Of a stretch of DNA of 48,198 nucleotides, positions 1-10,816 are shown one piece after another. The notes beneath the pieces were generated by a model. The model made no database searches. It was given only the letters and a program-made list of their open reading frames with translations, and was not told the DNA's origin. The number at the start of each line of letters is the position of its first letter. The first letter of the stretch is position 1. Source of the DNA: Thiomonas delicata. GTDB lineage: Bacteria; Pseudomonadota; Gammaproteobacteria; Burkholderiales; Burkholderiaceae_C. Made by a program: the position numbers and the translations under genes. The DNA lies in NCBI RefSeq assembly GCF_900088825.1, contig NZ_LT592171.1:1423208-1471405 (forward strand). The letters run 5' to 3'.

Positions 1-929
1 GTGCGTGCGAAACGACGATGGGGCTGCCTTGCCCAGCTTCTGCGGCGACGATTTTTTCTGCTACTGGAGGGTGAAGGGTGTCTTTGACGCCCGGAAATGC
101 GCGTGTGGACTCGGTTCGTGCCTCACTCAGGGTTCTGCTGTTTTTTGGTGAGGGCCGCCAAAAAACCGCCTGGCCGCGGTCGGCGCGTGATGGGTTCGCA
201 AGAAACCCTGTCTTGGCGCCTCGGGGGAGGCGCAGCGCATGAGACCGGGCATGCCGGTCGACGACTCATTCCGCTTGTGCGGGGACTGGAAAGACGGCGC
301 CCGATGATGGGCTGGTTACATCTTAAACCGAATGACCGGGGTTGGTGCGCGCCGAATCACATGTCGTGCGGGTCATTTTTCGATCTGCCCGTCTACAGCT
401 TGGGCAAGCTCCACGAGGGTTTGGCAGCAGAAATGGGCAAGGGTTTCGAGGTTCCGGCCCCGGCAAAGCTTCGCGCCGCCCACGAGAAGAACACGGTGTT
501 CGTGCGGGCGAAGGCGATCAAGGTCATGCCGCAGCCGGTCGGTGCGATGACCGACTGGCGCGGGCGCCTGATGCATCCAAAAATTGGGCGCCCAAATGCT
601 TCGACGCCACGTAAGTTGTTGATCTTGCAGAAAACCCAAAAATGAGCGGTCCGACTTTGACGCAACGGTCACGTTGCGCGGCGGTGCAAAAATGACCCCA
701 TACCGGCGCAGAACTTCGTGGAGGTTCAACCGTGGCGGGCCAGTTGTTCAACAGCCTGCTCGTGGAGTCGCCCATGTCAAATGCTGCTGAAATCTGCTGA
801 TTTTTCGCGGATTGTCTGGGACGAGCTCATGATGAAATGGTAATCACTGGACCGGGACCCATCAGGTTCCTCGCAACCCAGTGGCATGCCTCGCCCGCAA
901 TTTCAATCGCGTTGACTCGCTTCCGCACT
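1..929. other. Gene-poor accessory stretch
   Basis: I see no convincing gene here. Open frames exist on both strands, the longest covering 97-645 on the plus strand, but their translations are rich in Arg, Pro and Gly, overlap one another in several frames, and show no family motif that I recognise. The stretch looks like decayed mobile DNA, which fits its place at the outer edge of a presumed island. A pair of 10-bp inverted repeats inside it is listed separately. Confidence 0.5.
371..697. mobile_element. Possible decayed insertion-sequence remnant bounded by 10-bp inverted repeats
   Basis: GGTCATTTTT at 371-380 is mirrored exactly by AAAAATGACC at 688-697, and a related CAAAAATGAGCGG lies near 638-650. 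Motifs of this type (repeated AAAAATGACC blocks) are, from memory, typical of the multiple terminal repeats of IS21-family elements. The roughly 330 bp between them contain no intact transposase frame. What is seen is the inverted repeat; the IS21 assignment is inference, and chance or another element type remains possible. Confidence 0.3.
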
Positions 930-1157
930 ATGGCCGAAATCGATATTGCCCTGCGCGCAATTCAGCTCTACTCTGATATGCATCCGCGCCCAACACACCT
1001 GACGCAAGTTCAAGCTGCGGAAATGCTCGGTGTCCACAGGAACACCATAAGTAAACTTCTCCGAGCTGGTGTGCTACGCCTCAATCAATGTGGTTTAATT
1101 CCGATTGAGCTCATTGATCTCGCACGATCGACAAAACTTCCTCCCCTTGATTGTTGA
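930..1157 (+). CDS. Small helix-turn-helix DNA-binding protein
   Basis: This 75-residue protein holds one helix-turn-helix of the excisionase/MerR-like kind, about residues 27-52, with the core QAAEMLGVHRNTISKLL, followed by a short segment resembling the wing and specificity region of stand-alone HTH proteins. The frame is open further upstream to 837, but ATG 930 was chosen because the added N-terminus has no family character. The stop lies 40 bases before the Phd-type antitoxin gene, and the last codons form one arm of an inverted repeat reaching that gene's ribosome-binding site. It may be an extra regulator of the toxin-antitoxin pair or an independent island gene; the sequence does not decide. 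Confidence 0.6.
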   Translation: MAEIDIALRAIQLYSDMHPRPTHLTQVQAAEMLGVHRNTISKLLRAGVLRLNQCGLIPIELIDLARSTKLPPLDC

Positions 1158-1190
1158 TGTTAGCTAGACTAGACTAGAACCATCAAGGGG
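1143..1190 (+). promoter_or_regulatory. Toxin-antitoxin control region: inverted repeat enclosing three CTAGA repeats
   Basis: CCCCTTGAT (1143-1151) and ATCAAGGGG (1182-1190) form a perfect 9-bp inverted repeat. Between them lie three tandem CTAGA pentamers at 1164-1168, 1169-1173 and 1174-1178. The right arm contains the AAGGGG Shine-Dalgarno sequence of the antitoxin gene, whose ATG is at 1198. The arrangement suits autoregulation: the repeats as operator for the antitoxin or toxin-antitoxin complex, or a stem that hides the ribosome-binding site. Both roles are inferred; the repeats themselves are plain in the sequence. Confidence 0.55.
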
Positions 1191-1197
1191 TACAGTC

Positions 1198-1446
1198 ATG
1201 CGGTCCGTCAACATGCTACAAGCCAAATCATCCCTGTCCCGACTCGTGGAAGCGATCGAGCAGGGACAGGTGCATGAAATCGTCATCGCTCGCAATGGCC
1301 GCCCAGCGGCGAAATTGGTGCCTATCGACACTTCGCCTATTGGAAAACGCATCGGCGTAGCCAAGGGGCAATTCGAAATACCAGAGACCATCGATGCATA
1401 CAATGAGGAAGTGGCGCTATTGTTTCTGGGAAGGCAACAGCCTTGA
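1198..1446 (+). CDS. Phd/YefM-type antitoxin
   Basis: The 82-residue product matches the Phd/YefM antitoxin fold: an N-terminal DNA-binding half beginning MRSVNMLQAKSSLSRLVEAI, then the typical strand EIVIARNGRPAAKLVPI, and a variable C-terminal tail that would wrap the toxin. Proteins of this family neutralise a partner toxin and repress their own operon. The stop TGA (1444-1446) overlaps the TTG start of the PIN toxin gene, indicating translational coupling. A good ribosome-binding site, AAGGGG, lies 7 bases before the ATG within an inverted repeat. The pair is an ordinary type II toxin-antitoxin module by content; its leader is less ordinary. Confidence 0.88.
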   Translation: MRSVNMLQAKSSLSRLVEAIEQGQVHEIVIARNGRPAAKLVPIDTSPIGKRIGVAKGQFEIPETIDAYNEEVALLFLGRQQP

Positions 1447-1829
1447 ATCTCCTGCTGGATACGCACGTCGCCCTCTGGGCCATCACCGATAGCCCGAAAC
1501 TGCCAAAAGCGGCGCGTGAACTGATCGCGTCGCCAAAAACAGTGGTATGGATCAGTGCTGTGAGTGTTTGGGAAATTGCCATCAAGCATGCATTGGGTCG
1601 AGGCGACATGCCCGTAACCTGCCAGGATGCTTCGCGCTACTTCCAGGAGTCTGGCTATCGCTTCCTACCCATCGAGCCGGAGCATGCGATCGCCGTAGAG
1701 GGATTGCCCGCACATCATCAAGACCCTTTCGACCGCATCCTCATCGCCCAGGCCCTGGTCGAACCGATGCGACTGATGACACATGACCCTATGATGGCCC
1801 GCTACAACGAAAACATCATCAAGATTTGA
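1443..1829 (+). CDS. PIN-domain toxin (VapC-like ribonuclease)
   Basis: The 128-residue PIN-domain protein begins MNLLLDTHVALWAI, carrying the first metal-binding Asp (D6). The second acidic cluster is in VSVWEIAIK (Glu about 41) and the third in HHQDPFDRILIAQAL (Asp about 94 and 97), completing the acidic site that holds Mg2+ in these endoribonucleases. Such toxins usually cut tRNA or rRNA. The start is TTG 1443, overlapping the antitoxin stop as TTGA; no ATG lies near enough to keep the LLDTH motif. Length is normal for the family and all acidic residues are present, so it is probably active. Confidence 0.88.
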   Translation: MNLLLDTHVALWAITDSPKLPKAARELIASPKTVVWISAVSVWEIAIKHALGRGDMPVTCQDASRYFQESGYRFLPIEPEHAIAVEGLPAHHQDPFDRILIAQALVEPMRLMTHDPMMARYNENIIKI

Positions 1830-2017
1830 CGCCCTGGGCGCGCCGACTTCCAAGTCTCTTGGTTCAACAAACACAGGCTGATGACCCCTCGGGTATACCC
1901 GTCCGGATGAAACCGAGGCAAGCTACGGTCGGCAACTCGCCAGTCATGGGGCCATTCCTGTCTGGCTCAAACCAACCGGCCTCCACGAAATCCCATGGCG
2001 GTTCAATAGGTTTCTGA

Positions 2018-2042
2018 CTACTCATTTTTTACTCATGAGTAG
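2018..2042. repeat. Hairpin with 8-bp stem
   Basis: CTACTCAT (2018-2025) pairs with ATGAGTAG (2035-2042) across a 9-base loop beginning with five T. A shorter palindrome ACTCATGAGT (2031-2040) is nested in it. It sits 27 bases before the tRNA fragment and could be an integrase arm or excisionase site near the island end, or simply a terminator-like structure without a proper T-tract. Confidence 0.4.
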
Positions 2043-2068
2043 ATCAATTACCGCGCAAATACTCGACT

Positions 2069-2091
2069 TTCGAGTCCTCTTCTGGGCACCA
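2069..2091 (+). mobile_element. Putative att scar: 3' end of a tRNA-Leu-type gene
   Basis: These 23 bases read as the 3' end of a tRNA: T-loop TTCGAGT (2069-2075), 3' T-stem CCTCT (2076-2080), acceptor strand TCTGGGC (2081-2087), discriminator A and encoded CCA (2089-2091). The 5' half of a tRNA is absent: the five bases before the T-loop do not pair with CCTCT. The acceptor and T-arm fit leucine tRNAs of betaproteobacteria best; tRNA-Phe is a weaker alternative. A displaced 3' end followed by a terminator is what site-specific integration into a tRNA leaves at the far end of an island, so core DNA would begin here. Integration is inferred; the tRNA-like segment is seen. Confidence 0.6.
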
Positions 2092-2133
2092 GTTCGAAAA
2101 AGCATGCAACGCAAAGGCTTGCACGCCACAATA

Positions 2134-2162
2134 AAAGCTCCGAACCGCCTCGGGGCTTTTTT
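2134..2162. terminator. Intrinsic terminator, probably bidirectional
   Basis: AAAGCTCCG (2134-2142) pairs with CGGGGCTTT (2151-2159) with one G-T wobble, an 8-base loop and a T-tract running to 2162. The A-rich left flank gives a T-rich tail on the other strand, so it can end transcripts from both sides. It may be the native terminator of the tRNA whose 3' fragment precedes it, and it also lies just past the stop of the phosphoribosyltransferase gene on the minus strand. Confidence 0.8.
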
Positions 2163-2228
2163 ATTTGTGCCAGAGCGCCCTCGCGCCGCACCGCCGGGTT
2201 GTTCTGCGAGAAAAACCCGGCGTCGCAA

Positions 2229-2753
2229 TCAAATTTTCCAGCGCTCGGCCAGTTTGGACGGCCTCAAGGTGTCGTACTCCTCGAAGGGCTGATGAATCCA
2301 GGGACTCGAGGGAAGCATGTCGACGTAGTAGTCGGGAAGCACGGTGGAAATACCCTTGACCCAGATCACCGCGCTGCGCATTTCGCTGATCTTGAGCGGG
2401 CTGGTGAGGAGCTTGTCAGCGACGGCTTTGAGTGTTTCTCCCGAGTCGGCCAGATCGTCCACCAGTAAAACCCGGCCCTCGAGTTCGCCCTTGGGCAAAG
2501 TGATGTAGCTGGCGATATCGAGGCGCCCCTGCTTGGTCCCCGATTCTTCCCGATAGGAACTGGTGGACATGATGGCCAGGGGTTTGTCGAACACCCGTGA
2601 GAGGATGTCCCCAGGCCTCGTTCCTCCGCGTGCCAGACACAGGATCTGGTCGAAGTCCCAACCCGACTTGTAAATCTTGAGCGCAAGCTTCTCGATCAGG
2701 GCGTGGTATTCGTCCCAGGATACGTACATGTGCTTGCCGTCTTCGCTAAGCAT
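2229..2753 (-). CDS. Phosphoribosyltransferase-domain protein next to purA
   Basis: The 174-residue protein has the PRPP-binding loop of type I phosphoribosyltransferases, VLLVDDLADSGETL (about residues 93-106), with an upstream LARGGTRPGDIL segment (about 40-51) that forms the pyrophosphate-side loop. Enzymes of this fold join a purine base to PRPP; relatives at this locus in betaproteobacteria are often annotated as hypoxanthine/xanthine phosphoribosyltransferases, but the hood region here is short and the true base is unknown to me. It follows purA by 40 bases on the same strand, so the two are probably co-transcribed and linked to purine metabolism. ATG 2753 is used; ATG 2729 is an alternative that also keeps the domain. 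Confidence 0.85.
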   Translation of the reverse strand: MLSEDGKHMYVSWDEYHALIEKLALKIYKSGWDFDQILCLARGGTRPGDILSRVFDKPLAIMSTSSYREESGTKQGRLDIASYITLPKGELEGRVLLVDDLADSGETLKAVADKLLTSPLKISEMRSAVIWVKGISTVLPDYYVDMLPSSPWIHQPFEEYDTLRPSKLAERWKI

Positions 2754-2793
2754 GGTGGTCTGACTCGTCAGAGAGTGAGGAACGAAACGGAAA

Positions 2794-5327
<2,534 letters not shown>

Positions 5328-5364
5328 GAGCAAGGGGCTTTAAACCGTGAGAAATCGAGCCGAC

Positions 5365-5370
5365 ATTCTA
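5365..5370 (-). promoter_or_regulatory. Possible -10 element for hisZ-purA
   Basis: On the minus strand a TAGAAT hexamer lies 38 bases upstream of the hisZ start, in the 175-base gap after hflC. No good -35 hexamer stands at the right spacing, so this is a weak promoter call. The rest of the gap holds no open frame of interest. Confidence 0.3.
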
Positions 5371-5508
5371 GGGCGCGCAACGGACCCGAACCCCAGGGCG
5401 CGGCCCAGGCGGTTCGGACCGAGTCCAGCCGTTCAGCGTCGGCGCATGATGGAAAGGTACGAAGCCGAAGCAGGCCTGGCGCCGCGGGGCGTGCGCCAGG
5501 AAACCCAC

Positions 5509-6411
5509 TCAGCGCTTGGCCGGACTCGCCTTGGGGGAAAGTCCGCCGTTCGGGTTGCGGAAGAAGCGGAAAAAATCAGTCGAAGGATCCAAGACCAGCA
5601 CGTCGCCATGATTGTTGAAGCTGGCCCTGTAGGCCTCGAGGCTGCGGTAGAACTCGGCGAACTGGGGATTCTGGCCGAAAGCCTTGGCATAGATCTCGGA
5701 GGCCTTGGCGTCACCTTCACCCTTGATGGTCTGGGCACGGCTGTAGGCATCCGCGATGAGGATCTCGCGCTGTTTGTCGGCCTCGGCGCGGATCTTCTCG
5801 GCCTCTGCCTGGCCCGTCGAGCGCAGCTCATTCGCGACGCGCTTGCGCTCGGCGGCCATGCGACGGTAGACCGATTGGGTGATATCGGCGACGAAATCCA
5901 CGCGCGTCAGGCGCATGTCGACGATCTGCAGGCCGGTGCCCCCCGCCGACTGCTCGATGACCTTTTGGACATCGGTCATGATCTTGTCGCGCTCGGTTGC
6001 CAGCACCTGGCCCACGGTCCGGCGCGTGATCTGTTCGTTGAGGGCCGCCTTGACGATCTGGTAGAGCCGGTCGTTGGCGCGCTGCTCGCTTCCACCGTAG
6101 CTGCGGATGAACTCGGTGGGATTGACGATGCGCCACTTGAGATACCAGTCGACCACCACGTTCTTCTTCTCGGCGGTGATGAAGAGGTCGGTTTCAGGGC
6201 TCTGCAGCGTGAGCACGCGCTTGTCGAGAAACACCACGTTCTCGAATGGAGCCGGCCACTTGAAGTACAGCCCTGGAGACTTGATCACGCGCTTGATTTC
6301 ACCCAGCGCGAACACGGCCGCATACTGGCGCTGATCGACCACGAACAGGGACGACGCGAGAATGCCCAGGGCCAGGACGAGGGCGACGATGGCGAGAATG
6401 ATTCGGTTCAT
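5509..6411 (-). CDS. hflC: Protease modulator HflC
   Basis: HflC is a membrane protein of the SPFH/prohibitin family that forms a large periplasmic cage with HflK around the FtsH protease and tempers its action on membrane proteins. The 300-residue product has one N-terminal membrane segment (about residues 4-25, IILAIVALVLALGILASSLF), then the SPFH domain from VVDQRQYAAVFALGEI, and an Ala/Glu-rich coiled-coil region near residues 190-250. It follows hflK by 9 bases, so the two are translated from one message, as their equal-number complex requires. Confidence 0.96.
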   Translation of the reverse strand: MNRIILAIVALVLALGILASSLFVVDQRQYAAVFALGEIKRVIKSPGLYFKWPAPFENVVFLDKRVLTLQSPETDLFITAEKKNVVVDWYLKWRIVNPTEFIRSYGGSEQRANDRLYQIVKAALNEQITRRTVGQVLATERDKIMTDVQKVIEQSAGGTGLQIVDMRLTRVDFVADITQSVYRRMAAERKRVANELRSTGQAEAEKIRAEADKQREILIADAYSRAQTIKGEGDAKASEIYAKAFGQNPQFAEFYRSLEAYRASFNNHGDVLVLDPSTDFFRFFRNPNGGLSPKASPAKR

Positions 6412-6420
6412 GACAGGGCC

Positions 6421-7812
6421 TCAGCGAAAATTGCGCTCGCGCAAGGTGTCGCGCGAACTGCTGTCTGAGGTGTTGGCAACAGGCGGTGAATTGCTTCCCA
6501 ATCCGACCGAACTATCCGCCGGAGCGGGTGACGAGGAAGGGCTTGCACTGGGCAGTGGGGCTGCGCTGGAACGCGCCGGCTGCGCGGCTTGCGGGGATGT
6601 GGTTTGTTGCAGCAGCTTGTCGAGCGGGAGATAGAGAAGGTTGTTCGATCCGTGCGACTCCACCAGCACCTTGCTCACCTTCGACAGAATCTGCTGCATG
6701 GTTTCGAGATACATACGCTCGCGCGTGACTTGCGGGGCCTTCTCGTATTGCTGAAGGATGAGATCGAAACGCGAGGCATCGCCTTGCGCTTCAGCCACCA
6801 CGCGGGCCTTGTAACCCTCGGCTTCCTCGATCAGGCGTGACGCTGTGCCCTTGGCGCGCGGTACGACGTCGTTGGCGTAGGCCTCCGCCTCGTTCTTCAG
6901 TCGCTCGCGGTCCTGACCCGCCTTGATGGCATCGTTGAAGGCCGATTGCACCTGCTCCGGGGGTTGCACGCTCTGCAGGGTGATATTGGTGACGAGAATG
7001 CCCGTCTTGTAGCGATCGAGAATCGACTGGATGAGATCCTGCGTCTTGATCGCAACCTCGGCGCGGCCCTCGTAGAGCACATAGTCCAGGGTCTTGTTGC
7101 CGACCACCTCGCGAATCGCGGTTTCCGCCGCCTGGGTCACCACGTCGTCGGGACTGCGGTTGCTGTAGAGGTAGTTGACCACATTGCTGATGCGGTACTG
7201 CACGGCGAACCGGATATCGACGATGTTCTCGTCTTCCGTGAGCATGGCCGATGCCGGCAATCCAGTCGTGCGGATTTCGCCGCCGCGACCGATTTCCACT
7301 GAACGCACCTGCGAAACATTGACGATTTCGTCCGATTCAATGGGGTACGGAAAACGCCAGTGAAAACCGGCCTCTTCGATATAGGCCAATTTGCCAAAGC
7401 GCGTCACCACCGCCTGCTGGCCTTCCTGCACGATGAAAAATCCCGATCCCAGCCAACCCAGCACCAGGACCAGAACCAGCACGACCAGACCCAGCCCGGC
7501 AGTACGCGGCGTGGGTTGAAATTCGGGCCGGCGCGGCGGCTTGAAACCACCTCCACCCCCGCCCTTGCGGCCGAACAGTCCGTTGAGCTTGCGATTGAAA
7601 TCGCGCCAGAGCTCGTCGAGATCGGGCGGTCCCCCTCCGCCCTGGCCCGGACGCTTGTCGCCATTGCCGGGCCCGTTGCCGTTTTTCGGGTCGGAACCCT
7701 GTGGCTGCTGACCTGAACCGCCGCGCCCCCAGTTGGGGTCATTCAAATTAGGGATGCCTGCGGGCAAGGCGAAGGCCGCAAGGCCTGCCATTCTGGGCCA
7801 CTTGAGGTGCAT
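6421..7812 (-). CDS. hflK: Protease modulator HflK
   Basis: HflK partners HflC in the FtsH-regulating membrane complex. The product begins with a Gly/Pro/Gln-rich cytoplasmic stretch containing NLNDPNWGRGG and PPDLDELWRDFNRKLNGLFG, then a single membrane segment (GLGLVVLVLVLVLGWLG), then an SPFH domain starting FFIVQEGQQAVVTRFGK, and a Ser/Pro-rich tail. ATG 7812 gives 463 residues; ATG 7791 is an equally possible start because neither has a strong ribosome-binding site. The frame runs open into hflX up to 7953, but that extension is hflX sequence read in another frame. The gap to hflX is 16 bases. Confidence 0.94.
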   Translation of the reverse strand: MHLKWPRMAGLAAFALPAGIPNLNDPNWGRGGSGQQPQGSDPKNGNGPGNGDKRPGQGGGGPPDLDELWRDFNRKLNGLFGRKGGGGGGFKPPRRPEFQPTPRTAGLGLVVLVLVLVLGWLGSGFFIVQEGQQAVVTRFGKLAYIEEAGFHWRFPYPIESDEIVNVSQVRSVEIGRGGEIRTTGLPASAMLTEDENIVDIRFAVQYRISNVVNYLYSNRSPDDVVTQAAETAIREVVGNKTLDYVLYEGRAEVAIKTQDLIQSILDRYKTGILVTNITLQSVQPPEQVQSAFNDAIKAGQDRERLKNEAEAYANDVVPRAKGTASRLIEEAEGYKARVVAEAQGDASRFDLILQQYEKAPQVTRERMYLETMQQILSKVSKVLVESHGSNNLLYLPLDKLLQQTTSPQAAQPARSSAAPLPSASPSSSPAPADSSVGLGSNSPPVANTSDSSSRDTLRERNFR

Positions 7813-7828
7813 GGTGGGCGTGGTTGTG

Positions 7829-8989
7829 TCAAACGTGAACGACCGGGTTGGCACACGCATCGCTATTCGCCGCGATGCCTGCCAAGTACTCCCGCACTGT
7901 ATCGAGTCCAGCCCCCGTGAGGGCGCTGACATCAAAGCTTTTGATGCTAGCACGCTCCCCTAAACCCATAGGCGGCGCGTAACGATCTGTAAACGGAATG
8001 GGGGCCGGGAGTTTATCGATTTTGTTGTAGATCAAGATCTGTGGGATGTCCTGTGCGCCGATTTCGGCCAGCACGGCGTTGACCTGCTCGATCTGCTGAT
8101 CGCGCTGCGCATTGGACAAATCGACCACATGCAGCAGCACGTCGGCCTCCAGGGTTTCGTCGAGTGTGGCCTTGAACGCATCGACCAGCGTGTGCGGTAG
8201 ATCCCGGATGAAGCCCACGGTGTCGGACACCACCGCAAAGGCCCCCGGGCCGAGGTAGATGCGTCGCGTCGTCGTATCCAGGGTTGCGAACAACTGGTCC
8301 GCGACGTAGCCGCGCGCATGCGTGAGGGCATTGAACAAGGTGCTTTTGCCTGCATTCGTGTAGCCCACGATGGAGACACGTAACTGACCGGCGCGTGCGC
8401 GGGCACGGCGCTGTGTCGAACGCTGGCGCTCGAGTTTGCGCAATCGAACCTGCAGAACCTTGATCTTGTCCTCCAGCATGCGGCGATCGAGTTCGATCTG
8501 TTTCTCACCCGGGCCGCCGCGCAGGCCGATACCGCCCTGCTGCCGCTCCAGGTGAGTCCAGCCGCGGACCAGCCGCGTCGCGGCGTGGCGAAGACGGGCC
8601 AGTTCGACCTGCAGTTTGCCTTCGCCGCTGCGCGCACGGCGCGCGAAAATTTCCAGGATCAGGGCCGTGCGGTCCCACACGGCGACGCCCAGTTCGTTCT
8701 CGAGGTTGCGCTGCTGCGCCGGGGACAGGGCGTTGTCGAACAGCACGCAGGAGGCTTGCGTATCCTGGACTTGCTGCTTGAGTTCGGCCACCTTGCCCGA
8801 ACCGAGATAGAGCGCCGGATCGAGCCTACGGCGTGTGCTCCACAGGCTGGCCGACGGCGCAAGCCCGGCGGAAAGCGCCAGTTCGCGCAATTCTCCGAGC
8901 TTGGGATCGGGATTCGGCTGTCCGGTGTCGACCCCGACGAGGACGGCACCGGGGATGCGCTCAGACTGCGTCAGACTCGGACTCACCAA
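7829..8989 (-). CDS. hflX: Ribosome-splitting GTPase HflX
   Basis: HflX is a GTPase that binds the 50S subunit and rescues stalled ribosomes under stress. The N-terminal half (about 1-190) has the glycine-rich HflX domain, with [19 protein letters not shown] and a long basic helix. The G domain follows: GYTNAGKST (209-217), DTVGFI (about 257) and NKID (about 324). Length 386 is normal. ATG 8989 overlaps the end of hfq by 29 bases; no later Met keeps the N-terminal domain intact. The hfq-hflX-hflK-hflC order is the classical arrangement and implies co-transcription from upstream of hfq. Confidence 0.96.
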   Translation of the reverse strand: MVSPSLTQSERIPGAVLVGVDTGQPNPDPKLGELRELALSAGLAPSASLWSTRRRLDPALYLGSGKVAELKQQVQDTQASCVLFDNALSPAQQRNLENELGVAVWDRTALILEIFARRARSGEGKLQVELARLRHAATRLVRGWTHLERQQGGIGLRGGPGEKQIELDRRMLEDKIKVLQVRLRKLERQRSTQRRARARAGQLRVSIVGYTNAGKSTLFNALTHARGYVADQLFATLDTTTRRIYLGPGAFAVVSDTVGFIRDLPHTLVDAFKATLDETLEADVLLHVVDLSNAQRDQQIEQVNAVLAEIGAQDIPQILIYNKIDKLPAPIPFTDRYAPPMGLGERASIKSFDVSALTGAGLDTVREYLAGIAANSDACANPVVHV

Positions 8990-9206
8990 CGTGGAAACTC
9001 ACGGGACGGGAAGGGACGACCGTGGAGATGGCATGTTTGTAGACCATCTGCGTCACCGTATTGCGCAGGAGGACGACGTACTGGTCGAATGATTCGATAT
9101 GACCCTGCAACTTGATGCCATTGACCAGGTAAATCGAAACCTGGACATGCTCCTTGCGCAGCAGGTTCAGGAAGGGGTCTTGTAGCAACTGCCCTTTATT
9201 GCTCAT
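8961..9206 (-). CDS. hfq: RNA chaperone Hfq
   Basis: Hfq is the hexameric Sm-like protein that pairs small RNAs with target mRNAs. The 81-residue product has the Sm1 core ([20 protein letters not shown]), the distal-face region, and the Sm2 motif YKHAIST that binds uridine-rich 3' ends. The C-terminal tail is short, ending GESESDAV, as is common in betaproteobacteria. The start is ATG 9206 with CCGGAG upstream as ribosome-binding site. A 127-base gap to der probably carries its promoter, though I cannot point to strong hexamers. Confidence 0.98.
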   Translation of the reverse strand: MSNKGQLLQDPFLNLLRKEHVQVSIYLVNGIKLQGHIESFDQYVVLLRNTVTQMVYKHAISTVVPSRPVSFHVGESESDAV

Positions 9207-9333
9207 GGAATACTCCGGTTAGGATTGTTTTGCAGAAACTGCCGGTATCGGCTCACCATAGCACAAACCCAGCCCAACCCGCGTGGCCTTGATAGCTTGA
9301 CAGGAGCCGCGAGGGGCCTGTGCCGGATGCCGC

Positions 9334-10725
9334 TCAACGTTCGCTTTGATAGGGATTGTGAGAGGAGCGGTATTCGACGCGCAGCGGCGTGCCGCTGAGT
9401 TTGAACACCTTTGAAAAACGCGACTCCAGATACCGCGTGTAGCTGTTGGGCACGCGGTCCAAGGCGTTGCCATGAATCACGATCACGGGCGGATTCTGCC
9501 CGCCCTGGTGGGCATAGCGCAACTTCGGCCGCACCGTGCCGGCCCGCGGAGGCTGTTGGAAGGCCACGGCCTCTTGCAAGGCTCGGGTCAGCCGAGGGGT
9601 CGACAACTTGGTGAATGCCGCCTTGTAAGCCTCGTTGACCGATTTGAGCACGGCGCCAAGTCCCTTGCGGCTCAGCGCGGAGATCTCGTGCTGGCGGGCA
9701 AAACTCAAGAATGGCAAGCGCTCGTTCAAGCTGTTGGTGAACAACTGCCGTTGATACGCGTCGACCTTGTCCCATTTGTTGGCCGCCACGACGACGGCCC
9801 GGCCGGACTCCACGGCAAAACCGGCGATATGCGCATCCTGGTCCGACACCCCTTCGCTGGCGTCTAGCAGCAGCACCACGACATTCGCCGATTCGATGGC
9901 CTGCAGCGTCTTGAGCACGGAGAATTTTTCAATGGTCTCGAAGACCTTACCCTTGCGCCGCAGTCCGGCGGTATCGATCAGGACATACTCCACGCCATCG
10001 CGCTCGAATGGCACCTCGATGGCGTCGCGCGTCGTACCAGGCTGGTCGAACGCGATCACGCGCTCCTCGCCCACGAGCGCATTGACCAAGGTGGACTTGC
10101 CCACATTCGGCCGGCCGACGATGGCCAACTTGATGACGCGCGCAGTCGCGGCGCTCAAGACCTCGGCCTCCCCGGCCACGGGATCGGACGCGCCGCCTGA
10201 ATCCACCGCCTCCTCATGCGCCGGCTCGGCCTCGGGCCGAAGAAGCGCGGTGATGTCGTCGAGCAGGGAGCCCACCCCGCTGCCGTGTGCCGCACTCACG
10301 GCCAGGGGCTGGCCCAATCCAAGTTCGTGGAACTCGGCCATGGCCGTGGGGGGCAGGCCCTCGGCCTTGTTGACGGCCAGCAGGACCGGTTTGCCGGTCC
10401 TGCGCAGATAGGCGGCAATGTGCTGATCCTGCGGGGCCAGGCCGGTGCGCGCATCCGTGAGAAACACGACCACGTCCGATTCGGCGATCGCCTGACGGGT
10501 CTGCTTGGCCATCTCGGCCACGATGCCGGTGTCCACCACGGGTTCGAAGCCGCCGGTATCGACCACAAGGAAGGGCTGGCCTTCCCATTGGGTCTTGGCA
10601 TAGTGTCGATCACGCGTCAGGCCCGGGATATTGGCCACCAAGGCATCGCGGGAGCGGGTGATGCGGTTGAACAGCGTGGACTTTCCTACATTGGGACGTC
10701 CAACCAAGGCGACGACGGGGATCAT
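9334..10725 (-). CDS. der: Ribosome assembly GTPase Der (EngA)
   Basis: Der has two consecutive GTPase domains and a C-terminal KH-like domain and is required for 50S subunit assembly. The first P-loop GRPNVGKST is at residues 9-17; the second copy of the same motif is near residue 190 after an acidic linker rich in Glu and Ala. The C-terminus includes [21 protein letters not shown], the KH-like region. The start ATG 10725 gives [16 protein letters not shown] and 463 residues, normal for the family; the frame remains open to 10863 without family character. It lies 91 bases after bamB in a co-directional string. Confidence 0.97.
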   Translation of the reverse strand: MIPVVALVGRPNVGKSTLFNRITRSRDALVANIPGLTRDRHYAKTQWEGQPFLVVDTGGFEPVVDTGIVAEMAKQTRQAIAESDVVVFLTDARTGLAPQDQHIAAYLRRTGKPVLLAVNKAEGLPPTAMAEFHELGLGQPLAVSAAHGSGVGSLLDDITALLRPEAEPAHEEAVDSGGASDPVAGEAEVLSAATARVIKLAIVGRPNVGKSTLVNALVGEERVIAFDQPGTTRDAIEVPFERDGVEYVLIDTAGLRRKGKVFETIEKFSVLKTLQAIESANVVVLLLDASEGVSDQDAHIAGFAVESGRAVVVAANKWDKVDAYQRQLFTNSLNERLPFLSFARQHEISALSRKGLGAVLKSVNEAYKAAFTKLSTPRLTRALQEAVAFQQPPRAGTVRPKLRYAHQGGQNPPVIVIHGNALDRVPNSYTRYLESRFSKVFKLSGTPLRVEYRSSHNPYQSER

Positions 10726-10816
10726 GTCGACGGGCACCCGGCGATCTTCGCCGCGCGCGTTTTTCCCCGGCCCCTCGCACCGCAGGCGCCGGCCTGATCT
10801 TGAATCGACCGCACGC

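Larger units (their letters stand above)
1830..2228. other. Intergenic island-core junction
   Basis: This 400-base gap separates the toxin gene from the convergent phosphoribosyltransferase gene. No coding frame in it has recognisable character. It holds a hairpin at 2018-2042, the 3' end of a leucine-type tRNA at 2069-2091 and an intrinsic terminator at 2134-2162, each listed separately. I see nothing else from 1830 to 2010. Confidence 0.6.

Noticed and set aside
97-645. Open frame of 182 codons at the left edge
   Set aside because: Several frames overlap here on both strands, the composition is Arg/Pro/Gly-rich, and no family motif is visible.
5334-5508. DUF2065 gene expected between hflC and hisZ
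   Set aside because: Reading the minus strand gave no frame with the family sequence; the gap is too altered to hold it.
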